Notes under the pieces: generated by a model
What the model saw: only the letters and a program-made list of their open reading frames with translations
Databases searched by the model: none
What the model was told of the DNA's origin: nothing
Shown: positions 35,913 to 48,065 of the stretch, piece after piece
Layout: the number at the start of each line of letters is the position of its first letter
How positions within the stretch are numbered: the first letter of the stretch is position 1
Program-made: the position numbers and the translations under genes
NCBI GenBank assembly: GCA_026419785.1
Contig: JAODTK010005866.1
Coordinates: 1-64,000 of the forward strand
Origin: Sclerodactyla briareus
Lineage: Eukaryota; Echinodermata; Holothuroidea; Dendrochirotida; Sclerodactylidae
DNA length: 64,000 nucleotides
Reading direction: 5' to 3'

Positions 35913-37199
35913 TCCATTAATTTCAAACTGGCCTCGTGACAACAGGAGATATTGGTTGATACAATCAAGCGTCACAAAAATACTTCCACTATTATAACTT
36001 TGAGGGTGTTAAAATCTTGTCGATCAACAAAGAGTATCAGGGTTGTAAAAAAGGCGATAATGACCGTACCTGAGAAATGTGCGCGTGAACAGGTAACAAA
36101 CCGTGCGTGATCGGTGTGAACTATTCGAATCTAGGTCTAATTAATCCCGAAAATCTAAATTTCCCAGATTTGATTTTTTCTTAACTTTGTACACATAGTT
36201 GCGTGAGAAAATTTTGAATCGGTGAAACATTCCCCTTCTGATAATAAAACAAACAAGGCGAAAATGTCACCCTCTGATTGCTCGAAAGTAGGAATTATAC
36301 ACGTTGGGGGTGTACCCGCCGCGAGTTTAGTTAATCATAGTTCGCAGAAGTTGAGTCAGTGGCTGATTCATTCAAGTCATAATTGCAATTTGTCACCGAT
36401 CTCAAAACTCAAGAACTTCGATACTCGCATCAGCGCCAAACAGGACAAAAGGGGTGAACCTGAACCAAAGAACAATATAGGCTAACACATGATTTACCAA
36501 CTGGCATGTCCTCTCAATTACTAGCACGCGAAAGATATTCCAATTGGATGGGGAATTTCTCTACCTATCTACAGAAGTCGTTAGTCGATACATCTCATTC
36601 AAATAATGTAGGGACATGCGTTGACGCCAGGATTATCCACTGTTTCATTTGATGTTACCCATTAACATGATTTAGTGAGACCGGTTTATCATTACTCACA
36701 GCTCACTCTCGCTATATGCGCGCAGATTTCAGTAAGATTTCAGTGTTGTAAATTATACCGTGGATCAAAACCGGTAGAGCAAAAATTCTGCCTCAAAAGA
36801 GCACGGCTACTGCACTGTTATGGCAAGAATATGATGGAATGTCAGAGAAATAACAAATGCGACCATCGCAACGTGGGGTTTCCACAGCATGGCAATTTTA
36901 TCCTATGTCCAAATTAAGAATATACGCCATATTCCAATAAAGAATATGATGTGTAAATGAGGCAGCGTGTTGATTAAGAACGGGTATTAATTACTGAAAG
37001 ATGGATGTGAATAGAAGTCAGAATGGCTCCGAAAGTAAGCAGTCAAAGTAGTATGTGCATGTGATAGGTCAGGACATTCTCCATGAATGCGATCAGAATG
37101 GTTGAAGCGCGTTACTTTCTAGTCAAAATCAAACATGCATGTGCGTCTCCCAACCTTTGGGATAATATAAAATAATTAATAATATAAAAGTGGTGGGCT

Positions 37200-38420
37200 T
37201 ATTTAGCGAATTAATGCAATACCTCGAAGCTTCTACAAAGGGGAAGAGAAGAAGAAATCAAGAGTGAAGCATGAACAGATGGTTTTCGTAGCTTTCTCTT
37301 GAAGGAGCGGATTACTCGGGGAGTTGCGCACTATCCTCTGGAAGGGCATTCCAGAGAGAAAACCCCAACCAGGAGAAAGCACGTTCACCGTAGGTTTTTT
37401 TTAGCGCGAATTATTGGTTGTGAAGAAAAGGTTTCTGTGTGAAGAACGAGATGCGAAAAGGAACACAAGGTCTTACAAGATTCTTAGATGTGCTGGTGAA
37501 TCACCTTTGTGAATATGAACATATAGCAGAACCTGAAGGAAATCGATGTCAACTGGAAGCTAATGAAGATTGTGCAGACTGGAAGCGATATGCTGCCCGG
37601 GCTTAGTAGAAGTGACAATTCTGGCCGGCTGCATTATGGATCTGCTGGAGTTTTACCAGTTAGGAAGACGGAGACCGGCGAGTAAGCTATTGCAGAAGTC
37701 TAAACGAGATGACACAAAAGCATGGGCGAGCATTTCAGCCGAATCCTGGTGGAGATATCTTCGCAACTGTCCAATTTTGTGGATACCATATCAGCCGGAG
37801 ATTGACACTGTTGCGGATGTGCGATTTAAGATCAAGGTGATGATCAAGTTAACTCCAAGGTTTCTGGTGGCATTGACAGGCCGAATGAGTGAATTCCAAC
37901 GCGCAGTGAGAAAAGTGGTTGGTTCTCACGGTGTCTGAGGGTGATAGAAGGACTTGGTATTGGAGTCATTTATTTTAAAGCTTATTTACAGCAGCCAATG
38001 GATGATAGCTGATACGCATTCTTTCACGTCTACTGATAGCAGATGCTCAATCAGAAGAGTAATAGAATGCGTACAACTGCGTCATCAGCATAGATCATGT
38101 GGTCACTGAGTGAACGGATAATGTCATGCTAAGGCTGGTGTGAAAGATACAGGAGAGGACCGGGTGAGATACACAAGCCATTGATGACAGTACCACACAG
38201 TACCACTGATTCCGAACCTGGATTGCAAGCGATTGCAACAAAATGTTGTGATCAATGGTGTCAAACGCAGCAGACATATCCAACAGAATGTGAACCGACT
38301 CTTGAAGATTGTCTGAGGCCCTTAGGAGGTCACCTTGCAAACTTTAGAAGCGCAGTCCCAATACTGTGGAGTGGGCGTTAGCAGACGGGAATGGTGAGTG
38401 TAAAATGTAATGATAAAAGA
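37200..38420 (-). pseudogene. L2-like (Jockey-group) non-LTR reverse transcriptase with intact YADD, frameshifted
   Basis: Read on the minus strand. HSTGTALLKF and GDLLRASDN are followed by motif A as LLDMSAAFDTIDHNILL (DMSAAFD at 38,280-38,260). After an eroded segment, motif C reads IYADDAVVR (YADD at 38,092-38,081). The thumb and C-terminal domain continue down to about 37,230: NATRNLGVNL, RRYLHQDSAEMLAHAFVSSR, LDFCNSLLAGLR, HNLHWLPVDID-like and FSLWNALPEDSAQ blocks. That order and wording (SSRLDYCNSLL, LHWLPV, LWNSLP) are characteristic of L2/Rex1-type elements. Several frameshifts and stops interrupt it. An AT-rich 3' end lies at about 37,165-37,200. Plus-strand open frames here (37,570-37,938) are antisense. 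Confidence 0.9.
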
Positions 38421-38999
38421 AGGGTTCGTAGTTGACAGGCGCACCCAATTCCTTAACGAGAAAAGCCAGACGCGACTTCGCATTGACACAGGTAACATAT
38501 CCGACCCAATTGATTGAATAATTAGTTACCTTACAATGACGCAGTATATAATCAGTGTATAAGTAATGAAAAGGCATTACTGTCTTACAATACCCTGATA
38601 ATATGGACGGTGCCGTTTGCGCTGGAAGTTTAAACTACACTTAGATGGCAGCACTCCATTCATGTGTTATCCACAGTCCCACAGACACTATCGTATTGCA
38701 ACACCCATCGAATATTGGTCGCTTCTGTTTCCATGATACCACAGCGAAAAATATCGCTTGGCGGATATATTGGGACAATTGCATTGACATATCATAGCGA
38801 CGATTAAAACCGTTATTGCATCTGAATGCACTGAGGCCGTTTTCGTCGTGACGTAGGCAAAAGACGCGTGTTATTCTTCGGTTGATACGAGACGTCAGTG
38901 CCTCTTGAAGACAGTGCAAGCTCCCTCCCAATGGAGAATAATAAACAGTACCCACAGGTAATAGAGGATGTAGAAAATAAACGACGTGGGACGAATACT
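38421..38999. other. No gene recognised
   Basis: Upstream flank of the L2-like remnant in its own orientation. I could not extend the RT match above about 38,420. The minus-strand open frames here (38,344-38,577; 38,641-38,955) have no motif beyond the RT edge. Confidence 0.4.
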
Positions 39000-39302
39000 A
39001 ATAGGCAGTGGAAAGAGATCAGGTCACACTCTCCTTCTTCTTCTTCTGCTAAGCTTCCGCCGTTGCTCGGCACTGCGCCTCCGTCAAAACGTTGCTGCCA
39101 CCAAATCACTCCATTGCTCCCTGTTTTTGTGTCCATTTATGCCAACTGGGGGTCCGCTAGTTGATTCCCAGTGGTCCTCATTTGCTGTTGTTGGGACTTC
39201 AGGTGTCTTGGCTGTCCTATTGAGTCTATTCATTGGTCTTAGTGCTTCTCTCATAGCTTTTTCGCAGGTGTTATTTCTGGAAGTCTCATCCACAATAGCC
39301 AA
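39000..39302 (-). pseudogene. Possible C-terminal end of another non-LTR reverse transcriptase
   Basis: The minus-strand frame 39,302-39,084 ends with GHKNREQWSDLVAATF. A neighbouring frame then gives RRRSAEQRRKLSRRRR. A D/NRxxWxxLV stretch followed by a basic or acidic tail is the usual last block of LINE ORF2 proteins. No upstream RT motif is visible, so this is tentative. Confidence 0.3.
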
Positions 39303-40204
39303 CGCTTTTATCGCTAGGCATCAAAATCGCGACCTCGAACAGGTAGTAGTTCCGCGAAATAAGTGGCCTTAACATAGGCGTTTTACCCAGTATTATGCCG
39401 CGATCATGTTCACTAATCACAATAATAAGGACGGTATAAGCCGATGTGCTAGATAATGTTGTGGATAATGATGGATATAAAGCCTCTGTATAACCTTGTT
39501 GAAACTCTAAATTGGATCATTAGTGTCATTGTGTTTTTGTCCTGCTTAGACAACAGCATCAATACCTGCCCAGCTGATAAAGCCTTCTTGGTTTGCATGC
39601 AAATATCAGAGAACGGTGACACTCAGCTACCACACGCCAAAACACGCTTATGCTATCATACTATACCCTAAAGGTCATTACTCCGTAGAGATTTTCACGC
39701 ATAGAACCCGCTCTGGCCAATATTTTCCGTTCGACCCGTAATGTAACAATACACATGCCCCTATACTCAGCAAGTCTATACTGTCTACTGGTACCTTATG
39801 CGGACCAATAGATTTCGATCAACCTTATTTCCTTAACAACCTCATACCCTTTCCCATCCCATAAAAAGTAGACCGGTACCTTTTAATTTCCTCCTATTTG
39901 TCAACTATAGAGACGTCATGTGAGCTTTTGCAAAGAGTGCTTAACCTCGCCACAATCTACCAGTCTACCGTCGCCTAATCGCGACCTTGATCCTGCCACA
40001 GTGTTACCGGCCTGGCTGGGGACATATCTTATCAAACAGATGTTTCAAAAACACTATGTCCTATGCTAACATTGAGTGTCGGTCAAATGTCGCCAATCCC
40101 ACGAGGAGGACTGGTGGACCCAAAGACGAGCTGAGTTATTGATGCGACAGAACTACAGTGCCAGTTTACTTATCCTGCTGTAAGGACACAGGATCAATAA
40201 CACA
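39303..40204. other. No gene recognised
   Basis: AT-rich sequence. The open frame 38,986-39,372 (plus) is antisense to the possible RT tail and has no motif of its own. Confidence 0.4.
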
Positions 40205-41510
40205 AATTCTACAAACCCAAGCTATTCCGTTATTGCAGATTATACAGGTTCTGATTGGCTGATCCCCATCACACTGTTATTTTTGCATACATCAGCTGGT
40301 TAAGTAACATAAATCGAACACTTGCTCGATTTGCTGCGTCCCAGTAATCGCAGTACTTTTTGAACGCACATGTAAGGTTTTGCGTGAGCCTTTGGAATTT
40401 ATTCTTACACCGCCATTGCCGGCCTTTCCAGTATCCGCGCTGCAGAGGGCGTCTGGCCTCAACAGGATCAAATGGGCGAACAACGCGTTGCTCGTTTGCA
40501 TTGTTCCCACGCGCAGGACCCTACGGTTTCGCACGCGTAGTTTTTGTATTGTGTCTTCGTAGAAGTACGCACAGCACGCACTGCCCTTGGTTGTGTATGG
40601 TACGCAATGCAATTTAAATCCAATCGACTAACGCAATCGTTACCCTAGCTGCTATTTACTGTTTGGAGATACAAAGAATAGATCAGAGATATAGCTATCT
40701 CCAATCTTTGGTAAATTTTTAATTTGCCGAATAGGAATAAACTACAGCGTTTCGGGACTTTACTGGGTCATAAAACAGTCTCGCTCTGAGACTTTCGCCT
40801 AATACGAACTCGGCTGCCGCCGCGTCCGTTAGTTACTGACTTCAGAGTCCTCGACTGTTTATGAACCAGTAAAAGTTTTCCAGTTGCAGTTTATTCTTAA
40901 ATTCAAACCCCAGCTAGCTCGTTCTGCGAATCAGGATTTCCTGATTGGCGCGTCCCAATCACTAGTTGACCGTTTATTTTTACAATAACAGTCCAGCTGT
41001 CAAGTAACACACAGTCGAATACTTGCTCGATTTTCTGCGTCTGAAGTAAACGCAGTACTTTTTACGCGATGTAAGGTTGCCGTGAGCCGTTGGAAAGTTT
41101 GTTCACACCTCAAAGATTCGCTTTTCTGTATATGTGCGCTTCAAAGGGCGTGCTGCCTCAAAGGAATACAAATGGGCCCCGAAACGGCGGCGTCCCTCGT
41201 TGCATTGGTTAACGCCATGTTCACCCCATAGAGTTTTATAGATATTGAGCAATTCGAAAATGTTCCCCCGCACCTCATGTGCGCGTGTAAAGTGTTTGAA
41301 CAGCTATGGTATGAGCTACTCTACCGGTGACAAATTGAGGCAGAAAATTCTCTGGACACGGACTGACACCCGGATTACATTTTCGGTGCGTTAAATTATT
41401 TGATCAACTTCGGGTCTGTGGTACTCTTTCGGGACATTTTCAAGGTAGCGCGTCTGAAGACAAGCCCCAGTAAAAGTCTCTCGGTTGCCGTTTATCCTTA
41501 AATAATCCCT
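40205..41510 (-). repeat. Dispersed repeat family R4, copies b and c in tandem
   Basis: Copy b (about 40,205-40,905) and copy c (about 40,905-41,510) lie head to tail. Both begin near CTGATTGG...CAGCTG and carry AACACTTGCTCGATTT/AATACTTGCTCGATTT, CTGCGTC, CGCAGTACTTTTT and GTGAGCC. Copy b is collinear with the reverse complement of 18,080-18,850 over its whole length. Copy c is interrupted at about 41,230-41,455 by sequence shared with 23,866-23,935 and 25,200-25,268. No coding capacity is conserved. Confidence 0.75.
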
Positions 41511-42239
41511 ATGTAATCGGTAACCTGAACACGTCAAAAAAGATGCTAGATGAACGTGATATTTTTCCTACGTTTACGATTGAATCCCCCACTCGCCTCA
41601 TTTCATACCCATGTTCGCGAGGTTACAAGAGCTAAATACTAACCAGATTAAGACCTTCAACCAACTGCTGCCTTTCCAGCAAATGGTGAACATCATGTCC
41701 TGTCCATCGGGATTGCGTTGGGTTTGTATGGGCTTACGTTTTTTTTGTCATATGGGCGGTCACCTGCGAATTCGAATTTCCAGAATTTTCCATAACAACG
41801 AGAATGTGGATATGTCAGCTGGTCAGAAGCCGAATCTATACTTCTTCCACTCAACAGCAGATGTGAGCGCTGGGTACTAGCGATTACCACTTAAAAGGGT
41901 CCAAGTTTACAAGATTGGACATATTGTTTATTGAACTTGATCCTCCATTTGTCGTATAATAACGGGAACCGTTCATGAATTTTAAGGTCATCACGAATAG
42001 CAGTCCATATCTATTCCTACCGCGACATTTTTTTGCTACACTCGATAAAACCTGTGTCTTGAAGAATGAAGCGAACAATCCGGGGAAGTATATAACAAGC
42101 TCGTCAGTTTGCCTCGTCTATATTATCATTGAAGCCGTGAGCGAATTGGTGAAAAAAAGGCTTGTCACGATCACAGCGGACAACTATAGTTTTGTACCTC
42201 GTGAGAATTTTTTAACAATCCCCATGTAGTAGTTATTAT
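41511..42239. other. No gene recognised
   Basis: Two overlapping plus-strand open frames (41,611-41,880; 41,975-42,229) with no recognisable domain. Confidence 0.4.
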
Positions 42240-42335
42240 GACTATTATAATACTAATATACTACAATAATATATATATAATAATAATAATAATAATAAAT
42301 AAAACTCTTAAATTACAACATATATTAATATAATA
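42240..42335 (+). repeat. AT-rich tract with (TAA)n
   Basis: Mixed AT, TATA and TAA units, with the cleanest TAA run at about 42,270-42,298. Confidence 0.9.
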
Positions 42336-43299
42336 ATACTACGAGCTGAATACTGTTAGCGCAGCTCGAATAAAGAGATGTTGCAAACAGTACCGTATTC
42401 GGACTTATGCTTGAAAACTCGAGAAATACCACAAGAATCACACATGTCATTTGTCTATGTGTCATATTTTGTATGGCATCTTTCGTTCGGGATGAATACG
42501 GAGTAGTAGTGGAGTTCGCTGTTGAATTGACACAGCTCTACACCAATCTATTCATCCCCTAGCGGTTCGCTTCCCAGCTCAATTGGTCAGAGGAAGCAGT
42601 AGGCCGTGAGTCTGTCGAGTGTCATTCAGATGAGTGATAAAATAAATCATTTTTATCGCCTAGGTCGAGACCATTCGCCAAATGCCACCGAGGGGCGAGA
42701 GGCCGTAAAGGGTGGACTCTCGAAGACCTTATGTATTTCCATCCACCCAGGATGTCAAAACGCAGATTCTTTGCAGCGCGGCAGTATAATGTGTCTGGCA
42801 AAGAGATCGCGCAATCGGGCCCCCTTTTCAATTCCGCCCTCAACTATAACCTGATAAGAATAATCCCCGTTAACTGACGACTAAAGCTACCGGAAGAAAG
42901 TTGAGTCTTGTGGACTAATGCGATACCTTTGGCCTCATATTGGGAATAACATTCTTTATGACCACGATTCGTGGGGAGAGTCCCAGGGGCTCCATCTCCT
43001 CCCCCCTCCAAAAAAAAAAAAATCATCAAATCATTATTACGTCATAGTATTTCTATTGCCAGGATTCCTATTAAGCATGGTCGGCTCTAAGTTGTTTTTA
43101 AGTGAATGGGTGATAGGTTTGATGGTAGGGGGACAAAGTTCAGAAGACATAGGCCTATTTTACGCTGTTTATTGGTACGGTCAAGTACTTCTATATCTAT
43201 CGAGTGAACATAGAAAATGTTGTCAACGTACTATTTTTTCCGGATTTTTAGTGCACCGTTGGATAGCTTTGGTAGCTAGCAGTGCACATAATGCTTTGT
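42336..43299. other. No gene recognised
   Basis: A 165-codon plus-strand frame starts at 42,918 and runs into the tandem duplication. It crosses an A12 tract at 43,010-43,021 and has no domain I recognise, so I do not call it a gene. Confidence 0.4.
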
Positions 43300-45130
43300 C
43301 TTTTGTTATGATCTTCGGATTGTTGCATGTAACCCGCAAGCCCACATCCCCCATAACTTCATTTTGTCTGGTCGAACATTTCAGCATCCTTGTAAACCTG
43401 GTTTCTTCCAGCTGACGCTGAGATGGGGACAAGTCGAACTTGTGACTTGAGGTTGAACTGCTGGTAATTGCCAATGAGTGAGTAACTTGCTTCCTTTGAG
43501 TCTGTACAGTGACTTGCCGAAGACTTGACTTGCACATATTTTGAGTCAATGTGAACTCGATTTGAACAGGTTTTGGTGACTTTCTCCACCTCTGATCTGA
43601 CGTACTTCGATTTAACGGTTGGTCATGTTTGCTCAGTTTCAACCTCCGTAAGAGCCTCCCTATTATGATTACCGACTACAACTTATAAACTCATTGAATG
43701 TTACCGTTACCGAACTCTCTTTGAGTGGATACCTCTTTTCGTGTGCCGGTCTTGAAAGCCCACTTTCTTCGTAACACAATGCCATGGACCATTAACTCTG
43801 TCATTAAACTGTAAATATCACGATGACACGCTTTTTTAAACACATTCTCATATAACGAACAGACACCCACACACACACACGCACACACGCGCGCGCGCAT
43901 GCACGCACGCACTCACCACACACACGACTCGCGAACATTCCGATTTGACTTTTGTTCCTGTACCTACCAAAATATTCATTCAATAGAATAATAATAAAAA
44001 AAACTGAACACATATGGGTTGTTTGGACGAAGAGAAACGACAGAATTCGGGCGTTTCATTTGATTTCGGGCAGTTATCAGTTTAACCAGTTATGACACAT
44101 TTAACCGTGTTAACAGGTTAATGGTTGGTCGCCTTCACAATTACAATATGCCGATGGCTCTCAGGTGGTTTGGGTTATATAGCTGGACATTCAGTCCTAT
44201 ATGCGAAGGTCCATGAGGCTCTCCAATCGATGATCTACACTCTAGAAGCAGTGCTTAAGATCGATAGTTTTTTCCAAATACTTTCCCTATCACTTTTAAT
44301 ACACATCCAAAATCTAAACACGACTTTTTGGTGTTCACATCCTTGGTTTCAATGTTCAAACTATATTTTGGGCCCAAGATACCCCCAATCGCCGTTAAGA
44401 TATCTTTCACCATTATTATTTCCTGATGTCAAGTTCCATAACGGAAGTGAATAGTTTCGAATTTTTGACGCAGTCTCCTACCTAACCTCGCTTGGCTACA
44501 CGCTGGACTGCTTATTGTTTGATATTTTTGACACTATGCAGTATAGTGTATCTTATGTATGTGTACAACTCAGTAAATTCCTTTGAGCCCAGTGCCGGAC
44601 CTCCTGACCGTCGTTTTCAAAACTACAATTGACTTCGTTTTCCCTACGAAATGGCGAGCTATTTCTTTTCTATGTAATTTGTGTCAAACGTCCATACGCT
44701 ATACGGTGATAGCTTTTTCGCCAGTGCCGAATGTAACACAATCTCTAATGTGACGGTAACGGATTCAGCGGTCGATGACGATAATAACATGAACCGCAAT
44801 AATTAAATCTTTCCCCACGCGGTCTGGTCCTAATTATTTACGTTAGGTCCTTCCTAATATACGGTAATTATGGGGTTTGATTGAATTAATTTATATCCTC
44901 TCGACGTCAGTTCGCTTCGTTTTGTTATCTCCCCTTTGTATCGGATCGATTTATAGTTCCTGTTTATAGGTTGATACCATAACAGCCTATGAGGAAAAAA
45001 AAAACCCCCCTTTTTTTTCATTACGAATGCAATTATGGCGTACAGAAGTCCTGCCCATATCTTCTTGCCAAATATAACCGATGTCAACCCACAGAGGAAA
45101 TTGACCAAGTGTAGCGAGTTTTATGCATGT
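43300..45130 (+). repeat. Tandem duplication, copy 1 (with a 300-bp insert)
   Basis: Collinear with 45,135-46,670. Shared blocks include GAACATTTCAGCATCC/GAACTTTCAGCATCC, GACTCGCGAACATTC, AATTCGGGCGTT, GGTTGGTCGCCTTCAC, CTACACTCTAGAAG, TTGGGCCCAAGA, GCCGGACCTCC, AATGTGACGGTAACGGATTCAGCGGTCG and AGTGTAGCGAGTTTT. A GACTTG-rich stretch at about 43,418-43,720 is absent from copy 2. A (CA)n tract (43,868-43,922) sits at the same place in both. Open frames differ between copies, so neither looks coding. Confidence 0.92.
43868..43922 (+). repeat. (CA)n/(CG) microsatellite in duplication copy 1
   Basis: CA, GCGC and CACGCA units. The equivalent tract in copy 2 is 45,379-45,445. Confidence 0.95.
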
Positions 45131-45134
45131 TGAT

Positions 45135-46670
45135 CGAACCCTTCGTGATTTGCATGAATGAACCGCCATCAAAATCTTCCATAACATCATTCTTTGTCTG
45201 TTTGAACTTTCAGCATCCTCTTAAAAAATCCGGGTTTCTTCCCGTTCACCCCGGTACACACTCGTTGTGTGGCCTTGAAGCAATTCTAACATAGGCCTAT
45301 GGACTTTAACTATGTCATAAACCCGTAAAATATCACGTGACACGTTTTAACACTTCTTATCATTACGACAGACCCCCCACATACGCACACACACAACCGC
45401 ACGCACACACCACACACACAACCACGCGCACACACACACATACACACCACACGGACTCGCGAACATTCGTATCGAATTTTGTTCCTTACCCACCAAAATA
45501 TCGTATCAATAAAAGTTAAACTGAACAAACGAATAGGGGTTTTTTTTTGTGTTTTTTGGACAAATGAGTCAACGACATAAAAAATTCGGGCGTTCGGTTG
45601 GATTCAGCGTGAATCGGTTTTTACACGAGTAGGATACATTAACCATGTAAAGGTTAAGTTGTTGGTCGCCTTCACACCACAATCTCCGATGGCGTTTCAG
45701 GTTGTTGGGGTTTTCAGAAATTCCGGGGGCCCTATAGCAAGGACCTGAGGCAAAAGGCATTTGGTCTACACTCTAGAAGTCAGTTCCTAAGAATTAGATA
45801 GTTTTGCAAATACTATTCCCTACTATTCCCCTTTACATTCAAACCTCTAGACAGGAACTAATCCCCAATGGGCTTTTTGTGTTTCCCAGCATTGTTTTCA
45901 ATGTTCAACTATATGTTGGGCCCAAGAGACCCACCCAATCGCATGCAGATGTCTTGAACCATTATTTTTTTTTTAGGATATCAAATTCCAATACCGAAGG
46001 TGCACGTTTCGCGAATTATTTTGGCGAATTCTCTACCTGAACCACCCGCTTGCTACACGACCGGACTGGCTTATTATTTTTTATTTTTTTTCAAAATCTT
46101 GCAGTAGAGTGTATATTGAACCGTATAGTGCACAATCCTGAAATTCTTGAGGAGCCCAGGGCCGGACCTCCGGAAACCGGCGTTTTCAAAACTACACTTG
46201 ACTTTTTTCCTGCAAATGGACGCTATTTTCTCTGTTATGTATGGGTGTCCAAACGGTCCATAAGAATATGTACGTATAACTTTTTCGCCTTGCCGCATGT
46301 ACAACAATATCTAATGTGACGGTAACGGATTCAGCGGTCGGAATGAAGAATAAAACATGAAACCGAAATATTTAAATATTGCCCCACGAAGAGGCGGGCC
46401 TAATTTCTTATGTAGTTTCTATTACACCGTAAGTATGGAGTTGATTTGAAATTAATTTGAAATCCTCTCGACCTTCCTAGTTTCGCTTCTTTTGTTATTT
46501 TCCTTCTCCTGAGGGCGGATCATTTATAATTTCTGTCTGGGCGGTGTAATACCCATTCATGGCCGCTTTACGCATGCCTTGTACGCTTATAGATTCCCGC
46601 CCATATCTTTCCAAATTTTCACCGATCAATCCCGCAGAGAAATTGGACCAGTGTAGCGAGTTTTTAACTT
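45135..46670 (+). repeat. Tandem duplication, copy 2
   Basis: Second, shorter unit (see copy 1). Divergence includes many 1-2 bp indels in homopolymers. Its end at about 46,670 is followed by a 142-codon minus-strand open frame (46,923-46,495) that lies half inside it. That frame is not kept in copy 1 and has no recognised domain. Confidence 0.92.
45379..45445 (+). repeat. (CA)n microsatellite in duplication copy 2
   Basis: CA with CG and CC interruptions, seen directly. Confidence 0.95.
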
Positions 46671-47639
46671 TTTTCAGTTGTCCTCGGTTTGTCATTGGGT
46701 AATACCGATTCCTGCCATGTAACATCCCAACGGCAAGACCGACCATTCTGCATGCTGCTATAGCTGAGTTAGCCGGTCTTTGATATCGACGGTTCAATAA
46801 CTTTTGCGTGCATCGTCGCAATACCTTATTTCTTTTCTTCCTCATTTCTTTTTCTTCCCATTTCGCAATGATTTTCACTGCGCGGCTAATGTGGTTTCTC
46901 GGCGCCGACCTCCAGGTCATCAAAGGTCATTGATGGCTAAAAACTGCCACTGAATCTTTTATTTCCTCGACAAACTTCCAATAAAAGTTCCCGTATAGGT
47001 ATGGGATTTTAGTATGGTGCACATCATGGAGAGGAACATTTTTCATGAAGCTGTCACATTATCCGATGGTCATCAAAGGTCATTCGGGGGCAAAAACTGG
47101 TTGGAATGCTAGTTTTTTTTTTCGGCAATAACTGGAGCTGAAATGTCATAACAATGTTGGAAGCTACGCCCATTATGATCTCTAGTGCCCCACATATCTG
47201 TGATCTTCGACCTCAATTTGACCTTCGATGACCCTTTAACCAGTTTTTTTGTGCTAATTTGAGTAGCCATTTTAGGACCTTGAAGGCACTTTGATAACAA
47301 AAAATATCCATGAGTTTACTTGGTGGTTTGAAGTAATCAAAGTCAAAGTTTTCATTTAACATCAATGCACAGCTAGCATGGGTTGCTATTCATAGCTTTT
47401 ATCATAGTGCTCTTTCGAGACCATGTTTGAATGTCAAATCTCAGCCAACTGAAATGGTGTCTTCTTCGGGGCGTACCGTACAGCAATCCGTCTTGTTGCA
47501 GCGAGGATGGGTACAAAGTTCTTATACTGTACTTAACCATGACAACTCCCTGACTGCTAGTGCCGCTGTGCGATAGCTGGTTGTCAGAATAATGAATCTC
47601 ATCTTGTTTGAGCTATATCGGTTGTTTCCCCTACTTACA
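46671..47639. other. No gene recognised; GGTCATCAAAGGTCATT repeated
   Basis: GTCATCAAAGGTCATT occurs at about 46,917 and 47,070, and further TGACC/GGTCA half-sites lie at 47,210-47,240. This resembles the GGTCA-rich stretch at 61.4-61.9 kb. No gene is supported. Confidence 0.45.
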
Positions 47640-47995
47640 TAAGGGTTTTGCTTGCTTCCAAATCCCCCCTCTAGAAGCCCTCCGCGGCTCGCCCAATCTA
47701 CTCGGTGTTCCATCAAGCCGTACTAGATCCTATGTGGACCGTTCGTTTCAGCGATTTGCTTCGCATTCATGGAATGCGTGCCACTGCTACTCGTACTCAC
47801 GAACCTTCACAGATTCAAATCGAAGCTGAAGTCATATTTATTTCTCGAGCTTTTGCTGGCCGAAGTGTAGGTTGGGTTAGGGGTTAGGTTCAAGTTTGTT
47901 TTTTTTTCATTGTTGTTCACGCTTTAAGATCGTTGCTCCCTTGTGAGTTGTCATTTAGCGCTATACAAGTGACTTATATTATTATTTATTATACC
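47640..47995 (+). pseudogene. 3' end of an L2-like non-LTR retrotransposon
   Basis: Plus-strand frames give LEALRGSPNLLGVPSSRTRS, then DRSFQRFASHSWNAC, and then (shifted) HRFKSKLKSYLFLE and a stop. This is the standard RT tail (SSRTRSYGDRSFS, WNALP, FKSKLKTYLF). After it come a T-rich stretch and TAGCGCTATACAAGTG with ATTATT repeats (47,952-47,990), the typical L2/CR1-like 3' end. Only the last 80 or so codons survive. Confidence 0.82.
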
Positions 47996-48021
47996 TCGAT
48001 TGTTAGAGAATTGTGGATCTC

Positions 48022-48065
48022 ACGGCAGTGACGGATACAGAGAGGGGCAACTGGGGGCATTTCCC
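48022..48065 (+). mobile_element. hAT-like terminus (fragment)
   Basis: Starts CAGTGACGGATACAGAGAGG and continues with a GGGGCA...CCCCTC dyad, the common layout of hAT MITE ends. The other end and the target duplication were not found. Confidence 0.45.

Larger units (their letters stand above)
33320..37199. other. No gene recognised; possible intron of the 33.2-kb exon
   Basis: Includes an interrupted CA microsatellite (34,078-34,158) and a few open frames (34,570-34,971; 35,176-35,442; 36,222-36,485) with no domain. If the exon at 33.2 kb is real and on the minus strand, this stretch would be intronic. That is inference. Confidence 0.35.

Noticed and set aside
37570-37938. 122-codon plus-strand open frame
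   Set aside because: Antisense of the L2-like RT C-terminal domain.
42918-43415. 165-codon plus-strand open frame with hydrophobic segments
   Set aside because: Runs through an A12 tract and into the tandem duplication; not kept in the second copy; no domain recognised.
46495-46923. 142-codon Lys/Arg-rich minus-strand open frame
   Set aside because: Half lies in the tandem duplication where copy 1 is frameshifted; no domain or splice context. Left as unsupported rather than called.
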